This document shows positions 27,121-36,745 of a DNA stretch of 64,000 bases, piece after piece (the first letter of the stretch is position 1; each line of letters starts with the position of its first letter). A program made the position numbers and the translations under genes. The notes beneath the pieces were generated by a model. It did no database searches and was not told the DNA's origin. It was given only the letters and a program-made list of their open reading frames with translations. Source of the DNA: Thermobacillus xylanilyticus. Its GTDB lineage: Bacteria > Bacillota > Bacilli > Paenibacillales > Paenibacillaceae. Location of the stretch: the NCBI RefSeq assembly GCF_907165215.1, contig NZ_CAJRAY010000001.1:1-64000 (forward strand). The letters are read 5' to 3'.

Positions 27121-29664
27121 TCACCCGCCCGCGCCCGCGAGGGCGGCAACTTCGTACGGCTGCAGCGCGCCTTCATAGATGCGCAGCTCATCCATCAACC
27201 CCTGGTACGGCGGGTCCCACCAGTTCACGCCGAGCGCAAAGACCGCGTCCGGCACGGTGAACACGTGCGGGAAGTTCGCGCCCCTGAACCGCTCTTCGCC
27301 GTTCACGTAGACGACGAGTTCCCCGCCGTCCACCGTGAACGCGAGATGCGACCATTCGCCGGTCGGGATTGTGAGGCCCGCGGCGCCGTCATACCACGCG
27401 CTGCCGGACCAGACCATCGTCTGCCCGCCGGCCGGGCCGCGCGGCACGAGGCTGACCCAGTTGTCGGGATTTCGCGCGCCGAAGAACGTCGTCGTGTACA
27501 TCGTGAGTTGCTCGGGCTTCAGCCAGACCGACACGGAGTACGCGTCGCCCTGAATCAGCCCGTTCGGCAGCCGGACGCCCGATGCACCGTCGAACACGGC
27601 GGCGCGGCCGATCTTCCCTTCGGCATAGCCGATCGTCCCGCCGACGCTGTCGATCCGGTCGCCGATTGGCGTGCCGGAGGCGAACGATTCCGTAGCATCG
27701 TCCAGATTGCCCTCGAACGCGTAGTGCGCGGCCAGCGTCGCCGGCCGGCGCGGCAGCACCGTGATCGGGAACGTCTTCACCGCGCGCTCCGGGCCGTACG
27801 TGATCGTCGCGGTCAGCACGGCCGAAACCGGTTCTGCCCCCGCCGGCGGCCGCGTCACGACGCCGGTCTCCGTTACGACGCCCGGATCGGAGGTCGTCCA
27901 GGCGATCCGCGCGCGGCGTGTTCCTTCCGTCGGCAGATTCAGGTTGCCGGTGACGCCGCTCGTATCGCCGAGCGCAAGATCAGCCGCGATGTCCTGCACG
28001 ATCTGCGCTTCGGTGCGGTCCTCCAGCTTGCTTCCCCAGATCGCCACGCCTTCATCCGAGATGGCGGTGAATGTCATCACCCAGGCTTCCGAAACCGGAT
28101 CCCACTGCTTGACGAACACGCCGTAATAGGTCTTGCCGTCGATCGTCAGTTCCGCGTCGAAGTGTCCCGTCTTTTTCCAACTGCCCTGGACGTCGCCGCT
28201 GATCGTGTTGTTCGGGTTCAGCCGGATGTAGCCCGACCGCTCGATGGCTTCCGAATACGCCTTGCCGTGTTTGATGAACCGATATTCTCCGATCAGATCC
28301 TGCCGGTTCACCTTCTCGAGCTTCTCGCCGGCATAACGGTACGGCGCAGCGACCGGCCAGCCCTTCTTGTTCAGGAAGAGCTGATGAACCCGGACCTCAT
28401 GGATTTCGCCCTTGCCGGGGAAGCGCGCATGGAACACGAGGAACCTTTTGCCCGTCTCCTTATCGTAATAGACGGAGTTGTGACCGGGCGAGACGTAGCC
28501 GTAGCCGATTCCTTCGCCGGGTTCGCCGATGCGACGCTCGAACAGGAAGTTGCCCATCAGCTTGATGCCGTAGGGGGTATGGTCGACGTTGCCGGGCAGC
28601 ACGGCATTTTGCCCCATCGTGTCCACATACGGCCCGTCCGGCCGTCTCGAACGGAACACCCGGATGTTGTAGCCGCCGTCCGAGCCGAGCCAGCCGTAGG
28701 ACATGTACAGATAATAATAATCCGTCTCCCGGTCGTAGACGATGTACGGGCCTTCACCCGATTTCGTGTAGCCGCCGGCGATCTTCGTGCCGAAGTAGCG
28801 GTCGATCATCCGGCCGTCGGGCGTCGTGCCGTCCTCGCCCGGATAGATCGGCCGTCCGGTCTGCTTGTCCAGTTCCAGAATGAAAATGCCGCCCGACCAC
28901 GAGCCGTATGTCATCCAGAGCCGGCCGTCCTTGTCATAGAACACGTTCGCGTCGATGGCGTTCGGATACAGGGTGTTGTTGTACGAACCGTTCGCGTTGA
29001 ACCAGTTCGGATTCGGCCCGTCCAGGACGCCCCTCTCGACGAGCGCGGACAGGTTCGTGTTCGTCCACTTCTTGTTCACCCTGCTGTTCGCGTCGTACGC
29101 CTCGTCGCGGGTGAAGCCGGAATAGACGATCGTATCGACGTAGGTGTAGGGGCCTTCAATATGCTTCGATGCGGCGAAGCCGATCGCCGAGCGGATGTAG
29201 GTCGACGACGCGCTGTAATAGATCAGCCACGCCCCCTTCGTACCGTCTTCGTTCACGAAATGTTCGTTCCAGAAGACGTCGGGCGCCCAGACGGCGAAGC
29301 CGCCGAGACTGTCGGCGTCGTTCTCGCCCGCCCAGGCGAAGGAGCCGGCCAGGTTCGCGGACAGATCGCCGTACAGCGTGTTGCCCGGCGTCGTGTAGCC
29401 GTTCGTGAACCGCGTCCAGTTCATCAGATCGGTCGATTTCGCGGCTTCGATGTGCGAGCCGAACACATAATACGTGCCGCCGTGCCGGACGATGGACGGG
29501 TCGTGCACCGACACTTCCGTAAATGCCGGCGGCTGCGGATCGCGGGTCGGCTGCCCCGGCTTGCCGCCGCGATCGGCATTCGCTCCCGCGGCATGTACCG
29601 GCGCGGCAAGCGCTGTCAAGAGAAGGCACACCAGCATCATGAACAGCGGACGACGTCGACGCAT
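27121..29664 (-). CDS. secreted GH43 endo-arabinanase with Ig-like and LamG domains
   Basis: Predicted extracellular endo-1,5-alpha-L-arabinanase of 847 aa related to Bacillus Abn2. Signal peptide about 1-25 (cut after VHA). The GH43 five-bladed propeller spans about 50-430 with catalytic base Asp in VSVHDPSIV (residue 55), modulator Asp in YPNAIDANVFYD and acid Glu in KSGEGPYIVYD. A C-terminal beta domain (about 450-547, GEYRFIKHGK to VAIWGSK) is followed by a bacterial Ig-like domain (about 550-637) and a LamG/concanavalin-like domain (about 640-847), neither present in short Abn proteins. ATG 29664 follows GGAGGGATG. A perfect cre consensus lies 60 bp upstream. It sits beside a sugar ABC transporter and its sensor. 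Confidence 0.92.
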   Translation of the reverse strand: MRRRRPLFMMLVCLLLTALAAPVHAAGANADRGGKPGQPTRDPQPPAFTEVSVHDPSIVRHGGTYYVFGSHIEAAKSTDLMNWTRFTNGYTTPGNTLYGDLSANLAGSFAWAGENDADSLGGFAVWAPDVFWNEHFVNEDGTKGAWLIYYSASSTYIRSAIGFAASKHIEGPYTYVDTIVYSGFTRDEAYDANSRVNKKWTNTNLSALVERGVLDGPNPNWFNANGSYNNTLYPNAIDANVFYDKDGRLWMTYGSWSGGIFILELDKQTGRPIYPGEDGTTPDGRMIDRYFGTKIAGGYTKSGEGPYIVYDRETDYYYLYMSYGWLGSDGGYNIRVFRSRRPDGPYVDTMGQNAVLPGNVDHTPYGIKLMGNFLFERRIGEPGEGIGYGYVSPGHNSVYYDKETGKRFLVFHARFPGKGEIHEVRVHQLFLNKKGWPVAAPYRYAGEKLEKVNRQDLIGEYRFIKHGKAYSEAIERSGYIRLNPNNTISGDVQGSWKKTGHFDAELTIDGKTYYGVFVKQWDPVSEAWVMTFTAISDEGVAIWGSKLEDRTEAQIVQDIAADLALGDTSGVTGNLNLPTEGTRRARIAWTTSDPGVVTETGVVTRPPAGAEPVSAVLTATITYGPERAVKTFPITVLPRRPATLAAHYAFEGNLDDATESFASGTPIGDRIDSVGGTIGYAEGKIGRAAVFDGASGVRLPNGLIQGDAYSVSVWLKPEQLTMYTTTFFGARNPDNWVSLVPRGPAGGQTMVWSGSAWYDGAAGLTIPTGEWSHLAFTVDGGELVVYVNGEERFRGANFPHVFTVPDAVFALGVNWWDPPYQGLMDELRIYEGALQPYEVAALAGAGG

Positions 29665-29723
29665 GAAAGCATCCCTCCAATGTGGTGTTGGATCTGGATG
29701 TGTTTCAATGATGCGCAAAATGA

Positions 29724-29737
29724 TGAAATCGTTCTCA
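29724..29737 (+). promoter_or_regulatory. cre site upstream of the GH43 gene
   Basis: TGAAATCGTTCTCA matches the CcpA consensus TGWAANCGNTNWCA at every defined position, about 60 bp before the arabinanase start. Its core is repeated in inverse orientation at 29811-29822. Confidence 0.65.
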
Positions 29738-29881
29738 TGTGAATCAAACATACATCAATAATTCGGAACATTCAATTTCATTTAAGATTTTTAATAATTA
29801 TTTCTTATTTATGAGAACGATTCGACACTGCGCGGGGCCGGCAGACCCATCGCTTTCGGGACTTGCGGCACGGCTTTGCCC

Positions 29882-29932
29882 CAAAAAAGACAAGCAGTCT
29901 GCCCCGGGCCGCTAATCCCCGAAGCAGACTGC
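29882..29932 (-). terminator. terminator of the ABC permease operon
   Basis: GCAGTCTGC and GCAGACTGC enclose an inner CCGGG/CCCCG pairing; on the minus strand the stem is followed by TTGTCTTTTTT. It lies about 20 bp after the second permease gene. Confidence 0.7.
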
Positions 29933-29950
29933 CGATTGCAAGCGGACGAT

Positions 29951-30781
29951 TCAACCTTTGACCGCGCCCGCCACGACGCCTTTCACGATATGTTTCTGCA
30001 GCAGCATGAACACGATGATGGACGGCAGCACCGCCATCACCATGGCCGTCATCGCATACTGCCAATCGGTATTGTACTGTCCGACGAAGGTGTACGCCGC
30101 CAAGGTCAGCGTCTTCGTCGATTGCGAGCTGTTGACCATGAGCAGCGGCAGCAGGAAGTCGTTCCATATCCACATGACGTCGATGATAATGACGGTGGTG
30201 GTCACCGGTTTCAGAAGCGGCAGAATGATGGTGCCGAACGTCCGGAAGGAAGAGGCGCCGTCGATCATGGCGCTTTCGTCCAACTCCCGCGGGATGCCCT
30301 TGACGAATCCGTGATAGATAAACACCGCCAGCGGCACGCCGAATCCCCAGTAAATGACGCCGAGCCCCCAGGTGCTGTCAGACAGCCCCATGTCCTTCGC
30401 CAGCTTGAGCACGGTGATCATGATGCTCTGGAACGGGACGAGCATCGGCAGAATGCAAACCAGATACAAGATGTTGCTCAGCCTGCTTCCGGTGCGGGAC
30501 AACTTGTAAGCGGCGAGGGATGAAAGGGCAATGATGCCGGCCACCCCGACTACCGTGATGATGACGTTGTTGAGAAACAACTGCGGGTAATCGATGAACT
30601 TCCACACATAGATGTAATTTTCCAGGGTCAGCTTCTCCGGCAGCGCCACCACGTTCCGCATCACTTCGCCGAAGGTCTTAAACGAGTTGATCAGCACGAG
30701 AAACATCGGATACAGGAACACGAGGGCGGAAACGATCATGAACAATTCGAGCAGCGCAAGTCCGATTTTTCCGCGCTTCAT
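29951..30781 (-). CDS. sugar ABC transporter permease, MalG type
   Basis: One of two membrane subunits of a CUT1-type oligosaccharide importer, 276 aa and six membrane segments. The EAA loop that contacts the ATPase reads ELDESAMIDGASSFRTFGTI (about residue 190). ATG 30781 coincides with the stop of the preceding permease, so translation is coupled. No ATP-binding gene is present; such Bacillales importers commonly use a shared MsmX-type ATPase encoded elsewhere. The neighbouring arabinanase suggests arabino-oligosaccharides as the load, which is inferred from context. Confidence 0.92.
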   Translation of the reverse strand: MKRGKIGLALLELFMIVSALVFLYPMFLVLINSFKTFGEVMRNVVALPEKLTLENYIYVWKFIDYPQLFLNNVIITVVGVAGIIALSSLAAYKLSRTGSRLSNILYLVCILPMLVPFQSIMITVLKLAKDMGLSDSTWGLGVIYWGFGVPLAVFIYHGFVKGIPRELDESAMIDGASSFRTFGTIILPLLKPVTTTVIIIDVMWIWNDFLLPLLMVNSSQSTKTLTLAAYTFVGQYNTDWQYAMTAMVMAVLPSIIVFMLLQKHIVKGVVAGAVKG

Positions 30782-31665
30782 CAGCTCTCCACCTCTCTCC
30801 GTTTGAAGTAGGCCAGCTGAACGACGGTGATGATCATGACGGCGAAGAACAGCACGAGCGCCTTCGCGGTGCCGTACCCGTACATGTTGTTCTGGAACGT
30901 ATCCCGGTAGATGTCATACGACACGCTGACCGTGGACCCACCCGGACCGCCGGCGGTAAGGGACAGGATGACATCGAAAATTTTGATCGAGTTGGTGAGC
31001 GCCATGAACACGGCGATGGTCACCGACGGCGCAAGCAGCGGCAGCGTTACGCTGAAGAAGCGGCGAACCAGCCCCGCCCCGTCCACAACGGCCGCTTCCA
31101 TGACGTCGGCGGGCACCGATTGCAGACCGGCGATGTAAATGACGATATAGAACCCGACGGACTGCCAGATGGACACCAGAAGCACGGAGATGAACGCCAG
31201 CGTATTTTCGCCCAGCCAGCTCCATTGGAAAATGCCCCAGCCGGTCTGTTCATAGAGCGATTCGAATCCCTGCATGAAAATGAACCGCCAAATGAAACCG
31301 ACAATGACCAGACTGAGAATGTACGGGACAAAAAAAGCGGCCCTGAGCGCCGTCCGCGTCTTCAGCGGCCGGTCCAGCGCGAGGGCGATCAACACCGCCA
31401 GCACGTTGACGAGGATGATGTACAGAATCGAATATTTGAGCGTGAACAGGGACGCGTTCAAAAAGTTCCGGTCTTGAAGCAGCGCCCGGAAGTTGTCGAA
31501 TCCGATGAAGTCGGGATTGCTGTTGATGCCGTTCCACTCGGTAAGGGAATACGCCATGCTCATGACGAACGGGATATAGAAGGCGAACAGCACGCCGATC
31601 ACAGCGGGGATGACGAACAGCGAGAACTCCCATCCGGAGCGCGATTTGCGGCCCATGCTGAACAT
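30781..31665 (-). CDS. sugar ABC transporter permease, MalF type
   Basis: Partner permease of the CUT1 importer, 294 aa, six membrane segments, with the EAA loop QSVPADVMEAAVVDGAGLVR and the downstream LLAPSVTIAVF. The start at 31665 follows AGGTGAAATC; a second ATG three codons later is also possible. An in-frame extension to 31929 overlaps the divergent kinase gene and is rejected. A TATAAT on this strand lies at 31715-31720. Divergent from the histidine kinase gene with 142 bp between the starts. Confidence 0.92.
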   Translation of the reverse strand: MFSMGRKSRSGWEFSLFVIPAVIGVLFAFYIPFVMSMAYSLTEWNGINSNPDFIGFDNFRALLQDRNFLNASLFTLKYSILYIILVNVLAVLIALALDRPLKTRTALRAAFFVPYILSLVIVGFIWRFIFMQGFESLYEQTGWGIFQWSWLGENTLAFISVLLVSIWQSVGFYIVIYIAGLQSVPADVMEAAVVDGAGLVRRFFSVTLPLLAPSVTIAVFMALTNSIKIFDVILSLTAGGPGGSTVSVSYDIYRDTFQNNMYGYGTAKALVLFFAVMIITVVQLAYFKRREVES

Positions 31666-31714
31666 GATTTCACCTGCTTTCTTGTCGTTGCGTGCAAACT
31701 GACGGATAATACAC

Positions 31715-31720
31715 ATTATA
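31715..31720 (-). promoter_or_regulatory. predicted -10 of the ABC permease operon
   Basis: A perfect TATAAT on the minus strand, 50 bp upstream of the first permease; the -35 is weak, as expected for an activator-dependent promoter controlled by the adjacent response regulator. Confidence 0.4.
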
Positions 31721-31807
31721 GGCGGGCCGTAAGCCGCAAAAGAATGCATTTCTGTAATCAAATAAGGGGAATAACGTGTACTGCAACTGCTCCCGGAGGG
31801 GATTCCC

Positions 31808-33661
31808 ATGCCCGACTGGATGAACCGCATCCGCCGGCTTGCCGGCAAACCGTCGGAACGGCTTGTCCGCAAACTGATCTTGCTGTTCGCCGGCCTGGCG
31901 ATGCTGATCGTACTGCTGCTTACCTTCATTTCCTACAAAATGATTGAACGGCAGTCGGTAGAATCCTTCGTTGCCGGCAGCAAGAGCAACCTGATGCTGG
32001 TCAACAAAAACATCGTCCGCTACTTCGCGGAAATCGACCAGATGTCGACGCCCGGGCTGCAGTACGACGCACTGATCCAGGCGGCCGAGTGCGGGACCTG
32101 CGATTACACGGCCCAGATCTTTCTGGAGAATTACGTGCGCAGCATGTTTCATTCCCGAAATGACATCGAGAGCCTGTTTTTTTACCTGCCGTCCCATAAC
32201 CAATACTACGCCATCAGCAAAGGCGAGCCGGGACGGACGGTGCGCATTGTGTCGGATGAAGAGGGGCGGATCGCGAGACAGAAATGGATGGAGATGGTTC
32301 TGGATCGGGACACGAACCGCCTGATTCAGACGCTGCTGCTGGATGAGTCCGTCGGATACGCCCGGACGAAGGACAGCTACATCGCCTATCACCGGGTCAT
32401 TCGGACACTGCTCGAGCGGGAACCGATGGCGGTGCTCACGATTTTGTTTTCCCCCGGAGGCCGCGATGAGATTTTACGCGATGTCGCCCTCGCTCAAGGG
32501 GAACAACTGCTATTGGCGGATGCCGAAGGACGGCCTTTCTATTGGAGCGACCCGGCTTTCTTCGAACAGGCGCCTCTGACGGAATGGCTGGCCGACATCC
32601 GGGCGGACGAAGACGGCGTCCTGGACCGGGTGCTGGGCGGCGAGCGCTACATGGTGATCGGTGATATGGATCAGACTACCGGTTGGACACTCGTCAAATG
32701 GACGCCGTACCGGCTGATCTACGCTTCAGCGCAGAAGACGCGCAACGTCAGCATATTGCTCGGGTCGGTCTTTGTGCTGTTCGCGCTTCTGGCCGTCTCG
32801 CTGATGTCCAACGCGATCACCCGCCCGCTCAAGGCGCTCACCCGCAAGATGGAAGCGTTCAGCCGCGGCAATTTCAACGTGATGGTCGAGGTCCGGGGAC
32901 AGGATGAAATTGCCCTGCTGTCCCGCCAGTTCAACCGGATGGTCCGGCAGATTGAAGAGCTGATCAATGAGCGGTACCGCATGCAGCTCGCGGAGAAGAA
33001 CGCCGTGCTCAAGGCGCTGGAGGCGGAGCTCAATCCGCATTTCATGTACAATGCGCTGCAGACGATCTCCACCAACGCGCTGAAGAAAGGCGTGCCGGAA
33101 GTGGCCGACATGGTGGACGCCCTGGCCGGGACGCTGCGCTACAGCATCAGCCGGCGAGACCGGGTGCTGCTCAGAGAAGAAATCCAACACATTGAACGCT
33201 ATCTGGCCATCCAGAAGGCCCGATTCGGCGGCAGGCTGCAAGTCCGCTTCGAGCTGGACGACCGGTTGCCCGACGTGGAGATTCCAAAACTGTCCGTCCA
33301 GACGCTGGTGGAGAATGCCGTCAAACACGGCGTGGAGAAGACGTCCGTCCCGGTCTTGATCCGGATCCGAGCCTGGCCGGACAAGCTGGGCACGGTCATC
33401 GCCGTGCACGACAGCGGTCCGGGCATGGACGGAGAACAACTGGAGCTGCTGCGGGAGCGGCTGGCGCGCGATTGGGACGACCGGGAGCAGCAGGGGAATG
33501 CTTCCATCGGTCTCTCCAACCTGGCCGCCCGCCTGAAGCTGCTTTACGGCGATGCGGCGCGGCTCATGATTGATTCCGATGAATTGGGGACGGAAGTCCG
33601 CATTTTGATCCCTCGGGGAGGAAATGATGGCAATGATTCGGGCGCTGATCATCGAGGATGA
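31808..33661 (+). CDS. sensor histidine kinase, YesM type
   Basis: Membrane kinase of 617 aa for extracellular sugar sensing. Membrane segments at about 22-44 and 312-334 enclose an extracellular sensor. A HAMP domain follows (SNAITRPLKALTRKMEAFSR), then the His_kinase domain with phospho-acceptor His411 in LEAELNPHFMYNALQ, and an ATPase domain with LVENAVKHG, DSGPGMDGEQL and GIGLSNL. ATG 31808 follows CGGAGGGGATT. It overlaps the response regulator by 35 bp and is divergent from the sugar permeases, which are the likely targets of the pair. Confidence 0.94.
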   Translation: MPDWMNRIRRLAGKPSERLVRKLILLFAGLAMLIVLLLTFISYKMIERQSVESFVAGSKSNLMLVNKNIVRYFAEIDQMSTPGLQYDALIQAAECGTCDYTAQIFLENYVRSMFHSRNDIESLFFYLPSHNQYYAISKGEPGRTVRIVSDEEGRIARQKWMEMVLDRDTNRLIQTLLLDESVGYARTKDSYIAYHRVIRTLLEREPMAVLTILFSPGGRDEILRDVALAQGEQLLLADAEGRPFYWSDPAFFEQAPLTEWLADIRADEDGVLDRVLGGERYMVIGDMDQTTGWTLVKWTPYRLIYASAQKTRNVSILLGSVFVLFALLAVSLMSNAITRPLKALTRKMEAFSRGNFNVMVEVRGQDEIALLSRQFNRMVRQIEELINERYRMQLAEKNAVLKALEAELNPHFMYNALQTISTNALKKGVPEVADMVDALAGTLRYSISRRDRVLLREEIQHIERYLAIQKARFGGRLQVRFELDDRLPDVEIPKLSVQTLVENAVKHGVEKTSVPVLIRIRAWPDKLGTVIAVHDSGPGMDGEQLELLRERLARDWDDREQQGNASIGLSNLAARLKLLYGDAARLMIDSDELGTEVRILIPRGGNDGNDSGADHRG

Positions 33662-35267
33662 ACAACCGTCCCGGGAAGCGATCAAACTTCTGGGCAATTG
33701 GGAGAAATACGGCATTGCGGAGATCGACGAAGCGGAGAACGGCCGGGAGGGGCTTCGGCTTGTGGCCGCCCGGCGGCCGGACCTGCTGCTGGTGGACATG
33801 AAGATGCCGGAAATGGACGGCGTCGAGTTTCTGCGCCGGGTGTCCGCGGAACATCCCGAATGCGTATGCATCGTCATCAGCGGTTACGACGATTTCGAAT
33901 ACGCACGCACGGCCATCCTTTCGGGGGCCATCGATTATTTGCTGAAACCGATCAACCGGCACGATCTGAACGAGGCGCTGGCGAAAGCCGCGGCGCTGAT
34001 CGGGCGGCGGAAACGGGAAGCCGGCGAGCGGATTGATCAGGGCATAGCCCTCAACCTTTCGCTGCCGAAACTGAAGGAGACGGTTTTCCTTCGCCTGGTG
34101 GAAGACGCGGGCGGCGTCACGCCGACCCACCTGTCCGTTATCGGTGCCGACAAACCCGCGGAGTATCAGGTGGCCGTCTTCTGCCTGCTGAACATGACGC
34201 AGGTGCGGCGGGAAAAATTCAAAGGGGATACGGAACTGTTCCGATTTGCCGTCGCCAACCTGCTGAACGAGTTGGAGCTGGACGGGGTGAACTGCTTCAG
34301 CTTCGCCAATCCGAAATCGGCACGGGAGTTCATTCTCGTGCTGACGTTGGACCCTGCCCGCCCTCACGGCCTTCGTCCCGATATCGAAGGATTGCTGAAG
34401 GAGGGGCTCGACCGGCTGGAGAAATGGCTCCATCTCGTCGCCTCCGGCGGGGTCGGCCGCCCGGTCCAATCCCATACCCAAATACGCGATTCCTACCTCG
34501 CCGCCCGGGATTTGGCATGGTCCGCCAACCTGGCGGAGACGGCCCATCGGCCGATATGGGCAGCTTCCGCCGCGGAACAAGGGTCGCCGCCGCCGCTCAT
34601 CGGAAGGATGCCGCTCATCCGGCACGGCCTGGAAGAAGGAAATGCGGCCTATGCCGCCGCCGTCGTCAGCGATTATGTCGCGGAGATCCGCAAGGCCGGC
34701 CGCCTGAGCCTGGCCGCCGCCGACCGGCTGCTGGACGATTTCGCGACGCTGCTGCATGAGCTGGCCCTCGACCTCGGCGTGCCGAACGGTTGGCAGCCCG
34801 ACATGCGCTCTGCCGGCCATGATCCGGACATGCCGTACGACCTTACGTCGCTCAAGCAATTTGAAAGCGCGATGCAGGATCTGCTGGCGGACTTCGCCGA
34901 TTATGTGCGGAGAACGGTCAAATCGGCCGCCCGCTTCCACGTAAGCGACATCAAGGCGTACATCGATCAACATTACAACGAATCGATCCGCATTCATACG
35001 TTTACGGAAAAATACTACCTGAGCCGCGAATACTTGATGAAACAGTTCAAGCAGGCATACGGCATGGGCATCTACGAATATGTGCAAAAAGTGCGCATGG
35101 AAAAGGCGGCGGAACTGCTCAGGGACCCCGAGCTGAAAATTCAGGACGTCTCCGATCTGGTCGGCTTCAAGGACAAAAATTATTTCAGCAAGGCGTTCAA
35201 AAATCATTTCGGGCTGTCCCCCACAGAGTACCGCAGCAAGGAACAGAACGCCACTTTTTTACCCTGA
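33627..35267 (+). CDS. response regulator with AraC output domain, YesN type
   Basis: A 546-aa regulator phosphorylated by the preceding kinase. The receiver domain (1-120) has acidic residues EDE at 10-12, phospho-acceptor Asp57 in LLLVDMKMPEMDG, and KP in DYLLKPINRHDL. A central region of about 280 residues has no clear assignment. The C-terminal 100 residues are an AraC double HTH (YNESIRIHTFTEKYYLSREY and IQDVSDLVGFKDKNYFSKAF, ending GLSPTEYR). Of the clustered ATGs, 33627 has usable spacing from GGAGG; 33624 and 33633 are alternatives. Probable targets are the divergent permeases and the downstream binding protein. Confidence 0.93.
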   Translation: MAMIRALIIEDEQPSREAIKLLGNWEKYGIAEIDEAENGREGLRLVAARRPDLLLVDMKMPEMDGVEFLRRVSAEHPECVCIVISGYDDFEYARTAILSGAIDYLLKPINRHDLNEALAKAAALIGRRKREAGERIDQGIALNLSLPKLKETVFLRLVEDAGGVTPTHLSVIGADKPAEYQVAVFCLLNMTQVRREKFKGDTELFRFAVANLLNELELDGVNCFSFANPKSAREFILVLTLDPARPHGLRPDIEGLLKEGLDRLEKWLHLVASGGVGRPVQSHTQIRDSYLAARDLAWSANLAETAHRPIWAASAAEQGSPPPLIGRMPLIRHGLEEGNAAYAAAVVSDYVAEIRKAGRLSLAAADRLLDDFATLLHELALDLGVPNGWQPDMRSAGHDPDMPYDLTSLKQFESAMQDLLADFADYVRRTVKSAARFHVSDIKAYIDQHYNESIRIHTFTEKYYLSREYLMKQFKQAYGMGIYEYVQKVRMEKAAELLRDPELKIQDVSDLVGFKDKNYFSKAFKNHFGLSPTEYRSKEQNATFLP

Positions 35268-35350
35268 AATCTCTACGATATCGCCTTCTTTCGGACTCTC
35301 CGCGTTCTTTACAATGAAAAGGCAAACATCCAAAAGACGGAGGGGTTGAA

Positions 35351-36643
35351 ATGTTGAAAAAAACGGCACTCGTGTTGTGCGCCGTCCTGCTGGCCGGCAT
35401 GGCCGCGGCATGCGGTTCCAAGAATAACGCGGAACAGGGCGCGAACACGGGAGAAGGCGGCGGAGCGAACGAACAGCCCGTCAACATGCGCATGTTCATC
35501 AACATGCCGGAATACACCGACGCCTTCAATGCTTTCGTTGAAGAGTACAAAAAAGTAAAGCCGAACGTCTCGATTGAACTGGAAATCATGCAGGCCGACT
35601 ACCCGACCATCCTGAAATCGAAAATCGCGTCGGGCAACCTGTCCGACGTGTTCGCATCGACGGCCGGCGGGGAAATCGATCAGTACGCGGAGTATAGCGC
35701 CGACCTGACCAACGAACCACTTGCGCAAGCAATGAACGACGCGGTGAGAGCGAACATGACGTCCAGCGACGGCAAGGTGCTCGGCCTGCCGGTGAAGGAC
35801 AACCTGTTCGCCATCATCTACAACAAAGACCTGTTTGAGAAGGCGGGCATCGAATCGTTCCCGAAAACGATGACGGAACTGAAGGATGCCATCGCGAAGC
35901 TGGAAGCGATCGGCGTAACGCCTTTCGCCAACGGTTACAAAGAGTGGTGGGTGCAGAAGCATATCTTCCAGCACTTCATCAATGCGGCGGCTCCGGGCAA
36001 CACGAAAGCGCTCGTTCAGGACTTCATCGCCGGCAAGACGACGTTCGCGGATCATCCGGAATTGATGGCCTTCTTCGACTTCATCGACCTGACCGTTGAG
36101 CATGGCATGCCGAAGCCGCTGGAACGTGACCTGTCCGCGCAAATCAGCGACTTCGCGACGGGCAAGGCGGCCATCATGACCGGTCAAGGCGCCTGGACGG
36201 AAGAGCAGATTCTGAAGATCGATCCGAACCTGAACATCGGCGTGGCCGGCTATCCGGTCAGCGAGAATCCGGAGGATGCCATGATCATTACCGGCGCCGA
36301 CCAGGCGCTTCGGATCAACAAGGATTCCCCGGTGGTCGACGAAGTGCTGGAGTTCTTCAACTGGCTGTACACGTCGGATTACGGCAAATCGTGGTTCTCG
36401 GAAGTGGCGAAAGTCATTCCGCCGATCAAGGACGTCCCGTTCCCGCAGCTGCAGATGCCGCAGCAAATGCAGCAAATCATGCAGACCGAGAAGACGGGCG
36501 AACTGGCGATTATCTATTCGCTGGACAGCTTCCATCAGCGCTTCGGCGAGATCATGCAAGCCTACATCGCGGGCAACACGACGCGCGAACAGGCCGTCAA
36601 AGACATCGAAAACGCCTGGACGCAGCTCGGCGCGCCGAGATAA
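35351..36643 (+). CDS. sugar ABC transporter substrate-binding lipoprotein
   Basis: Extracytoplasmic sugar-binding protein of 430 aa. Signal peptide with lipobox ending MAAAC (Cys21), Asn/Gly-rich tether, then a SBP family 1 fold (MFINMPEYTDAFNAFVEEYKK, LKSKIASGNLSDVFAS, GLPVKDNLFAIIYNKDLFEKAG, GKAAIMTGQGAW). ATG 35351 follows ACGGAGGGG; TACAAT at 35310-35315 is a possible -10. It is transcribed with or just after the YesM/YesN pair and should supply the two divergent permeases. A terminator follows the gene. Confidence 0.93.
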   Translation: MLKKTALVLCAVLLAGMAAACGSKNNAEQGANTGEGGGANEQPVNMRMFINMPEYTDAFNAFVEEYKKVKPNVSIELEIMQADYPTILKSKIASGNLSDVFASTAGGEIDQYAEYSADLTNEPLAQAMNDAVRANMTSSDGKVLGLPVKDNLFAIIYNKDLFEKAGIESFPKTMTELKDAIAKLEAIGVTPFANGYKEWWVQKHIFQHFINAAAPGNTKALVQDFIAGKTTFADHPELMAFFDFIDLTVEHGMPKPLERDLSAQISDFATGKAAIMTGQGAWTEEQILKIDPNLNIGVAGYPVSENPEDAMIITGADQALRINKDSPVVDEVLEFFNWLYTSDYGKSWFSEVAKVIPPIKDVPFPQLQMPQQMQQIMQTEKTGELAIIYSLDSFHQRFGEIMQAYIAGNTTREQAVKDIENAWTQLGAPR

Positions 36644-36653
36644 CCGGAAGACA

Positions 36654-36693
36654 GAACACCCAGCATCTTGAACGATGCCGGGTGTTCTTGTTT
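36654..36693 (+). terminator. terminator after the sugar-binding protein gene
   Basis: A 14-bp stem (GAACACCCAGCATC, one mismatch), 6-base loop, then TTGTTT. Confidence 0.8.
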
Positions 36694-36720
36694 GTGGAAC
36701 GCTGCCGATTGGCGTACACT
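36692..36720 (+). promoter_or_regulatory. predicted promoter of the luciferase-like gene
   Basis: TTGTGG, 17-bp spacer, TACACT, 25 bp before the start codon and overlapping the end of the preceding terminator. Confidence 0.5.
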
Positions 36721-36745
36721 GATGGTATCGAAGGAGGCGAACTAC

